From: Adiantum capillus-veneris
Taxonomy: Eukaryota > Streptophyta > Polypodiopsida > Polypodiales > Pteridaceae
DNA: 64,000 nucleotides
NCBI GenBank assembly: GCA_014529385.2
Contig: CM043943.1
Span: 151,794,592 to 151,858,591 of the forward strand
Direction of reading: 5' to 3'
Shown: positions 56,601 through 64,000 of the stretch, in pieces
How positions within the stretch are numbered: the stretch's first letter is position 1
Layout of the letters: each line of letters starts with the position of its first letter
Made by a program: the position numbers and the translations under genes
Notes under the pieces: generated by a model
What the model was told of the DNA's origin: nothing
Database searches by the model: none
The model's input: only the letters and a program-made list of their open reading frames with translations

Positions 56601-58979
56601 ACATTAAAGTCATTTTGTCAGAGCTACCAACACTCATGCCTCCTTGTTGGGAGTACACATTCTTTGTTAGCTCTAGTATTGGAAGGGAAACAATTGGTGC
56701 TGTGTTGCTACAACAAGATTCCCGCAGTACAAGGATGCGACCCATCTACTTTGCTAGTAGGGTCATGAATGCTTTGGAGAGAGACTACACAGAAGCAGAA
56801 CTCATGATGCTTTCTCTCATGTTTGCGGTGAGAAAGTTTAGATCCTACCTGCTTCCAAAACCTTTTGTAATTCTCACTACAGAAAATTTGTTCCCTTGGG
56901 TGTCATCTCAAATGAATCTTAGTACTAGGATCTCAAAGTGGATTATGGAGTTGTAAGAGTTTCAATACTCTTTCAAAGTAGAAGATAGTGTGCGTGCACA
57001 ATTGGTAGGGATCCTTACTTATAGGGTACATGAGAAGGAGATTAAGGTGCCTGAAGTAAAGACCCTACCATTGCCACCACCTAAAAGTATTCCTAATGCT
57101 TTTACCTTGTTCTTTGATGGAGCTTTTCGACGAGTCACAGGAAAAGTAGGGGGAGGGCTAGTGTTGCTCAACCCAAGTGGAGAGGTGGTCATGAAAGAGA
57201 AGGTCAATCTACTAGGTTCAACTAGCAACAATGAAGCAGAATATGACACACTACTTCATGGTTTGAAGATGTGCATTGGCCAAGGTATACAACGTCTCAT
57301 GGTAAAGGGAGATGCACTTCTCATTGTTAAACAGATTTTAGGCATTTGGGCATGCAAGAATGAAAGCTTAAGGACAAAAGTTCATGCCATTCGTAGGATG
57401 TTTAATCAGTTTGAAGAAGTGCAACTATGTCATATTCCGAGGAAACAAAATGACTACGCCGATTTACTTGCACAACAAGCAGTTACATGTGTTGAGAAAG
57501 AAGTGCAGGTCATCATGGTGGCAGCAGTTGTCAAGCAACCGAGATACCAAGGGTTGGAGTCATTGGCTCCCATTATTGGCTACATTTTGGAGGGCGAGTT
57601 TCCACAAGACTTCACTAAATCTCAGAATAGGAGACTCATGAAGAAGGCAAGTTTCTATCTCTTCCTAGAAGGCTCCCTCTATCAAAGAGGGAAGGATCAA
57701 GTGTGTAGAAGAGTACCAACTATCGAGGAAATTCCAGCCATTCTAAAAGGTTTGCATGAAGAGGCATGTGGTGGTCATTTTGCCCAAGAATTAACTGTGA
57801 AGAAGATTTTGCTTGCGGGGTATGTTTGGCCAAGTTTGCATGTGGATGTTCAACATTGGTGTAAAAGCTGTCACAATTGTCAGATAAATGGAAATAGAAG
57901 GTTGGTGCATGGCCCGAGGCAAATAGTTCTTGCAAATGGACCCTTTGAAAAATGGGGCATTGATGCTATGGGTCCTCTGCCTAGGACAAAAAATGGTAAA
58001 CTCTACATTCTAGTGGCTGTGGACTACATGACTAGGTGGGTAGAGGCTCAAAGTGTTGCAAGGGTAAATGGGAAAACAGTGAGCAGGTTTGTCTACACTA
58101 ATATTTGTTGGAGATTTGGCACACCTCTAGAGATTGTTTCGGATAATGGTCCGGGGTTCAAGAAGGGTTTACTCACAGAAGTTTGTGAAGATCTTCACAT
58201 TCTACATCGTCATAGCACACCATACTACCCACAGTCAAATGGTTTGGTGGAGAAGGCTAATGGTGTCATTGCAGGAATCATTAGAAAGATGGTGCAAAAC
58301 AAGACAAAATTATGGGATGACTTCTTGGATGGTGCCTTTGTGGGCATATCGAACCACATATAGGGAAGCCACGAAGTTCACACCATTTCACTTGGTCTAT
58401 GGTCAAGAGGCTTTGCAGCCTATCGAGCTCAACATTCCAACAATGCGACTTCACGGCAAAGCAGCACAAGATGATCAAGAGGTATGCATGGATCGACTTC
58501 TTACGTTAGTGGAGCTTGAGTGGAAAAGAGAAGCAGCTTACGAGTGTTACAAGAGGAAAGCTACGTAAGCGAAAGAAAAGCTCGACAAGAAACTGAAGGA
58601 CAAAGGTATCAAGGAAGGAGAGCTTGTGCTAAGGTATGACAATCGACTTGACAATCGTTTTGATGCCAAGTTTGAAACTAGATGGCAAGGGCCATACATA
58701 GTCAAGAAGGCTTTCAATTCAAGTTACTATCAGCTTATGGACTAGAATGGTAAAGAGCACTCTAGGAAGGTAAACGGGTATCACTTGAAGCCCTACTTGA
58801 GTCGCCTTCTACTAAAGGATCTACCAAAGATCTGTCAAGAGGCCGCTATCTCATGTAATTATTGTTACATAATGCATGAGTGTAACTCCAGCCAAAATTC
58901 TGAGGGCCCAAACAATGAAGATCTCGTCAAGGACTCTGAAGCACTCTCTTTGGAAAAGATGCTCTATGATGGTACATGA
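53699..58979 (+). pseudogene. Gypsy B gag-pol polyprotein, broken
   Basis: Gag ATG at 53,699 (MESQRQMSGYPLFFGEHG) with stops at codons 22, 34 and 72, then open from 53,915. Order: capsid, zinc knuckle CWDCGEFGHGMYNCP (about 54,430), protease LVDGGAQICIM (about 55,065), reverse transcriptase with FIDDF (about 56,236), first RNase H (its usual Asp residues changed: FVSSSIG, LTTEN), TAA at 56,954-56,956, archaeal-type RNase H (LFFDGAFR, SNNEAEY, VKGDALLIV, NDYADLL), and integrase (GGHF, CKSCHNC, GIDAMG, SDNGPGF, NGLVEKAN). A frameshift near 58,330 and stops at 58,566 and 58,743 break the C-terminal part; the frame ends at TGA 58,977-58,979. The second RNase H and integrase keep their acidic residues. 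Confidence 0.9.
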
Positions 58980-58990
58980 ATATACCATCA

Positions 58991-59005
58991 TCCTGAGGAA
59001 GGGCT
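58991..59005 (+). other. Gypsy B candidate polypurine tract
   Basis: CTGAGGAAGGGCT, a short purine run just before the right LTR at 59,008. Confidence 0.5.
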
Positions 59006-59007
59006 GA

Positions 59008-61676
59008 TGATAGCCGTTTTTCGGCTCTCCGTAATTGCCATAGTGAGCTACCTCACCCTACCAAAATCACCCAAACACTATGGCTATCCCTACCACTTCA
59101 CTGTAAATAGGCGTGTGTGAGTTAGGGGACTTTTCCCATATTTTCTTAAAAACCTTAAATTAGCTAGTCACTGGGCTAGTTGAGTAAAAAAATAAAAATA
59201 AATAAATAAATAAATATTATGGCCCATTTGTGTGTAAATATTTCATATGTGGCCTAAATATAGGGATTTTTATAATTATTTTGATATTTATTTAAATATT
59301 TATACCTAGGTGTGTGTTTTACTAAATTTACCTTCTTTCATCCTCTTACACCATAAGTATATTTTTTGCCAATATGTACATACTCTAACCTCATATTTTT
59401 CCTTTATACAAATCACTCCCACATTTTCACCCTCACCCTCGTGAAAACAAAAAGTTGATTTCTACTCATTGGTCACATTTATTATATTATTTACTTGCAT
59501 ACCTTTTTCTCTTTCACCCAAAATAATACAAAGAGGGACCATATCATATGATTCCAATATCTTTCCATATCCATAAATCCTCTATATTTTTATTATTATT
59601 TTTACTCATTATTCTAACACCATGTGCTCATTGAGCTAAAGTCCATGAATAGTCCATACACTAGTCCCACCATGTATATATTTCTTTATTCACCAATAAT
59701 CCTCCTCCATGCATGGTTCAAGGGCAACTTGGATGCTTTGTATTATGATATGACAAAGGAGGGGCTCACTCTTGGATGCATTGTACAAATTCAACAAAGG
59801 AGGGGGCCACTAAAAGACTTTTGTAGGCATAAAAAAAGGCTTTTTGGTGAGAATTTTGGCACCTATCTCCACTCCAAATTTCGAGCGGTGATCAAAAAAG
59901 AAAATGTAGACCACACTTTGAATAATCACCTCAAATTTTTTCATGATTTTTGGAGTAACCACCGATGAGCTATGATTTTTTGAGTGGACCCAGTCTGCCC
60001 GCTTTTCTCACAAGTAGCCCATAGTCTTCTCTCACCTCTTTCCACACTTCTACACACACACACACACACACACATTCCTCTCAATCCCTCACTCAAACGT
60101 GCACCTTCAATGGTTTCTCTCACCTTCTTCACCATTAACCTCCCCACTTACTCCCATAGCTCTCATATGAGCTCTCCATGTACATACACCATCTCTATGC
60201 CTCTCTCTGTTATCTCTAAAGTACAATTCCATCTTACTCCTTGAATATATACATACATTCAGCATGTGTACCATGCTTAACCTCTGCAAATCAAGAGATC
60301 TCATCAACGGAATTACCATTTTCATCACGATAATCAACCTTGGCGGCGGTGGCGTAAAGAAGGGAAGACGAAGAAGAAGATCGATAGTCATTTTGAGAAC
60401 CTACACAAGTAAGTCCAACACTTCTTCAAGCTTCACCATCACAAGGATTTGCTCACTTCATTCAACCATCTTACTTCAACCATTCCCCCCATTCTACCCA
60501 TTGTAAATATATCATTAAATTTCTAGTGATTACTAACACTAACCACTAACATACTAACACAAAATATCCATTGACCTAACCATAAAAGACACTTCACCTC
60601 AAGACATGTGTATAGTAACTCTCTCTCTCTCACACTCTCTCTCTCTCTCTCTCTCCTTACTTACTTTCACCTTATCTACCATCAATAATGCTCTCTTTTG
60701 AGCCCACACCCATGACTCAAGCAGACAAAGAAGGCCCGCAATGTTTTGATATTCAAAAAAATCATAATCCTGATTTGTTAGCTTGTAAATTTAGGATTTC
60801 TAATAATCTTAATGAGGGGTCTCCAACCTATAAATAGGCCCCTTTCCTTCTTTTAAAACAACCTCCAACATCTCACATAGCACCCCAACACTCTATGCGT
60901 GAGGAGAGACTTAGGTGTAGCAACCACTTGTGAGCTTCACTCTTGGTGTGAGAGAAGCCTTCGAGCTACACATTGCAAGTGAGAGAGCGTGAGTTCCACA
61001 AATCTCAAAACCACTATTGTATATGCTCCTTCATCATCAATAAATTGAGGTTTGGTGCATCAAAGGCGTGATTCGACGATCAAATCTTCGTTCTTCCATT
61101 AGTGCAATACGGTTTGATGAATTCAAGGTGACTTGTGTATTTTGAGTTTCTATCGGTTGATCTTGATTTTAGAAAGTGTTTTAGTGTGTTTTTCATTGCC
61201 AATTTTGTGTCCATTGTAAGAGGGTATTGTGGTGAGAGGTCTCCCACACCCTAAGACAGTGTGTGTGTGTTTTGGCAATGTTTAGCAATCACTAAGCATA
61301 GAGTGATTTTTTGTACAAGTTCTACGATAGCATCATAACGAACCATCTCCATTTGCAAGTCACAAATAAGGTATTACGCAAGATCCTTTTCTCTCTCTCT
61401 TCCCTTCGCTCTAGCTCTCTCTGGTCCATTTTGTGTGTGTCTTGGTGTGAGGTTGCTTTTGTGTGTTGTGTGGTGCATCTTCTTGGTTGTACCAAAATCT
61501 CTCTTGCATCCTAGTTCGCATACCATAACTCGGTGATGCCCCTATTTTGTTTGGGTTTGGCTGTGGGTTTGTTGTTTTGTTGTGCTTGTGGTTGCCCCAG
61601 CCCCAATTGAGCAGCACGGGAGCCTTGAGGGGTGTTTAGAGGTCGCCTTTCTTGTTGCCCGCCCAGGACCGCCTCA
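59008..61676 (+). mobile_element. Gypsy B right LTR, uninterrupted
   Basis: 2,669 bp from TGATAGCCG to CCGCCTCA. TATA box at 60,829-60,836, AATAAA at 61,039-61,044, (CA)n near 60,053-60,073 and (CT)n near 60,619-60,654. It preserves the empty site of Copia C (ACTTGTGAGCTTCAC, about 60,926-60,940). Confidence 0.92.
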
Positions 61677-64000
61677 CTATCAGTGAAGTAATCCACCATA
61701 CCATGGTTGCTTCAGGCATCAATTTCCAAGAAGGGGCTAGACATAATGTCAAGCCCATGGAACATAAAGACAAAAGTGATACAAAAGGAAAAATTAAGGC
61801 CCAAAATTCTTCCCAAGGCCATTCCAACAACAACAACAATCGGTCCAAGGAGAAAGGAGTTCCCAAAGGTAAAAATAAACTCTCTCCTGAAGAGCTTGAA
61901 ACTTTTCACAAGGATCACAAATGTTTTAAGTGTGGGGAGCAAGGACATGGTTATCGTTCTTGCCCCAAAAGAAATGCTTGCATGAGACTCCTAGAGCTTC
62001 CACTATAGAAGCTCCAAAAGACGATACTCATTGCAAAGGATCACCTCTCTCCTATGCTTGGGGAAAGGTAAGGGAGCATGATGCCTTCATCTTGTTTGAC
62101 CCTGGTTATACTCACAACTTCATATCAATGGAGTTGGCCACCAAGTTGGGCATTCAATCTTTTGAGATGGGAGATGCTGTAATTGTTGATGCCACTTTCA
62201 ACGGACAGCAAGCCTCTGTTACTCCCTTGATTGGGAAGTTGAGGCTTTATGTCCAAAGCTATGTCAACAAATAAGACTTCTTTATCTCTCCTCTCCAACA
62301 TGAGGATTCTATCCTAGGGGTACCATGGTTCAACCGCATGGCTGCCAACATGAAGTTCCATGAAAGGAGAATCTACTTCACCTATAGGGGAAAGAATATG
62401 TATATAGATGCTAATGAGTCTGGTCATACTATACCACTTGTAAATCCTCTTGCTCTTGATAAATCCATGAAGAGCTCAGTTTCTGCTTACATGATTTTTG
62501 TCAAAGAGTCCCTAAAAGGCCCTAATGTTTTATCAAAAGTGAATGGTAGGAATCAAGAAGAGTTAGACTTGTCTAACTTTATAAAAGGATTCCAAGATGT
62601 GTTCATCGATGATATCCCTATGGACTTACCTCCAAAACAAGGGGATGATGACCATCGAATTGAGCTCCTATCAGGAAGCTCACCGCCTAACAAACCTCCT
62701 TATCGAGTTTCACAAGCTCAACAAGTGGAGATCATGAGGCAAGTACAAGAATTGGTAGACAAAGGGATGGTGAGGCCTAGCTCCTCTCCCTTTTGTTCTC
62801 CAGTCTTTTTAGTGCAAAAGAAATATGGTACATACTGTATGTGTGTGGACTATCGCCACTAAACCATATCACTATCAAAAACAGATTTCCCGTACCTCGG
62901 GTAGAAGATCTGTTTGCTACAAGGCTCTACCTACTTCAATAGGATTGACCTTAAAAGTGGCTACCATCAAATAAGGATAGTGAATGAATACATCCTAAAG
63001 ACCGCGTTTCGTACAACGTTTGGCCTTTATGAATATCTAGTCATGCCTTTTGGCTTGACTAATGCACCAGCTACATTCAATCGATTGATGGAGAAAATTT
63101 TTAGACCCTACCGCAAATTCACTAAAGTGTTCTTTGATGATATCATCATCTACTCCAATTCCTTGGAGCAACACAAGCAACATCTTGAAGTGATTTTTCA
63201 AGCATTAAGGGAGAATAAGCTTTTTCTCAATCAAAAGAAAATAAAATTTTTCCTTCAAGAGATTCAATACTTAGGACATATTATCTCTCAAGATGGTATC
63301 CGTATGGATCCATCAAAGTTGGAGGTAATAAAAGCATGGCATAATCTAAGAAATCAACATGAGCTAAGAAGCTTTATTGGTATGTGTGCATACTATATAT
63401 GCTTCTTAGAAAAATTCTCTCAAATAGTAGGATAATTACATGACTTAGCAAAGAAAAATGTTAAGTATTCATGGACTACTAAGGAGAAAAGTGCCTTTGA
63501 CAAGCTCAAAGACAATCTTACCTCCCAACTAGTCCTTATTCTTTCGAACCTCTCAAAGCCATTTGAGGTCCAATGTGATGCTTGTGGTGATTGCCTTGGA
63601 GCAGTCTTCCTTCAAGAAGGGCATGCCATAGCATATGAGAGTTAAAGGCTCAACACAAATGAATGGGTCTTAGGTACTTATGAGAAAGAGCTCTTAGCTA
63701 TTCTACATGCCCTAGACACATGGAAGCACTATCTATTGGGGACTCCATTCATTTTATGAACAAACCATCAGGGTCTCAAGTAATTCATGATGCAAACAAA
63801 GCTTTCCGACAAAAAAATGAGGTGGGCAAATTTTCTTTTGCAATTTAATTTCCACATTGCTCACATTGCTGGTAAGCACAATCAAGTGGCTAATGCACTT
63901 TCACGACAACCAAAAGTTAATGCTTTGTCAATAGCAACTCACAATGATCTATCTTCTATGATAGATGAGTATGCTACTGATCCTGATTTTAAAGACATAA
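61677..64000 (+). pseudogene. Gypsy A gag (end) and pol, broken, runs off window end
   Basis: The gag frame resumes at ATC 61,679 and includes zinc knuckle CFKCGEQGHGYRSCP (about 61,920). A shift leads to a protease part, FDPGYTHNFIS (about 62,096), where DSGATH would be usual. Then reverse transcriptase: RPSSSPFCSPVFLVQKK, a pair of nearly cancelling shifts at 62,860-62,915, FNRIDLKSGYHQIRI, MPFGLTNAPATF and FFDDIIIYS (about 63,133). RNase H has CDACGDCLGAVFLQ and YEKELLAI, but TNHQ and ANALSR replace the usual TDHQ and ADALSR. Stops at 63,433, 63,643, 63,758 and 63,781 add to the decay. The layout is chromovirus-like (inference). The element also includes 44,101-44,770. Confidence 0.88.

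Larger units (their letters stand above)
44771..61676 (+). mobile_element. Gypsy B, complete Ty3/gypsy LTR retrotransposon (nested)
   Basis: LTRs of about 2.67 kb begin TGATAGCCG (44,771 and 59,008) and end GGACCGCCTCA (53,102 and 61,676). CTAT flanks both sides (44,767-44,770; 61,677-61,680). Without the Copia C insertion it is about 11.3 kb. It carries gag, protease, reverse transcriptase, two RNase H domains and integrase. The second, archaeal-type RNase H places it near the Tat/Ogre-like lineage of gypsy elements (family knowledge). The two LTRs differ at roughly 4% of the first ~180 bases by eye, so it is not a fresh insertion. Confidence 0.93.

Noticed and set aside
59624-59968. Frame with MLIELKSMNS in the Gypsy B LTR (also 45,389)
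   Set aside because: Lies within both LTRs upstream of the TATA box; length differs between copies and no domain is seen.
1-64000. tRNA, rRNA or organelle DNA insertions
   Set aside because: No cloverleaf, rRNA core or organelle gene could be read on either strand.

Overview
This is nuclear DNA from a land plant with a large, transposon-rich genome. Evidence: plant-type Ty1/copia and Ty3/gypsy elements with LTRs, a tRNA-iMet-type primer site, short GT-AG introns, a plant-style kinase relic and En/Spm(Tnp1)-like protein modules. Two transposase-like families (motifs VVDFAENY...WSDG...GKGEHDGAG and LDNCAGENKN...THEDID) suggest a fern or another non-flowering lineage, but the sequence does not fix the species. 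Almost every coding region is broken by stops or frameshifts.

Left part (1-13.1 kb): a minus-strand copia gag-protease relic with leader, primer-binding site and a probable short LTR (1-2.2 kb); a plus-strand DDE-like transposase-family gene with one intron (3.7-5.8 kb); AT-rich degenerate repeats (7.1-8.8 kb); a small foldback element (9.87-10.36 kb); and a decayed protein-kinase-like gene (11.6-12.75 kb).

Centre (13,174-40,172): the main discovery candidate, a 26,999-bp DNA transposon. It has 31-bp terminal inverted repeats (28/31 identical), a 4-bp AGAG target duplication, and TIR-like palindromes just inside both ends. Removing the element and one AGAG copy rejoins an open reading frame across the site. 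Inside, on the minus strand, are two FCP1/NIF-like HAD phosphatase relatives with altered catalytic motifs and a three-part gene with a possible ParB-like motif. On the plus strand is a ~1,070-codon transposase-like gene with two Tnp1-like modules. Some 11 kb of the element is arrays of short palindromes (CTATGGCC...GGCCATAG) that I see as arrays only inside it. The ParB-like gene and the transposase diverge from a central 33.4-34.8 kb segment, and the arrays on its two sides are inverted copies of each other, forming a multi-kilobase imperfect hairpin. A 1.34-kb TTAA-flanked element is nested near the left end, and a 2.6-kb stretch carrying the start of a phosphatase-like gene is tandemly duplicated.

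Right part (40.2-64 kb): the other half of the interrupted host exon, a decayed hAT transposase, then a three-level retrotransposon nest. Gypsy A (about 43.1 kb to beyond the window end) has its gag split by Gypsy B (44,771-61,676, 2.67-kb LTRs, dual RNase H). Gypsy B's left LTR is in turn split by Copia C (46,727-52,355). The intact right LTR of Gypsy B shows the empty site of Copia C, and the Gypsy A gag frame closes when Gypsy B is removed, so order of insertion is certain: A, then B, then C.
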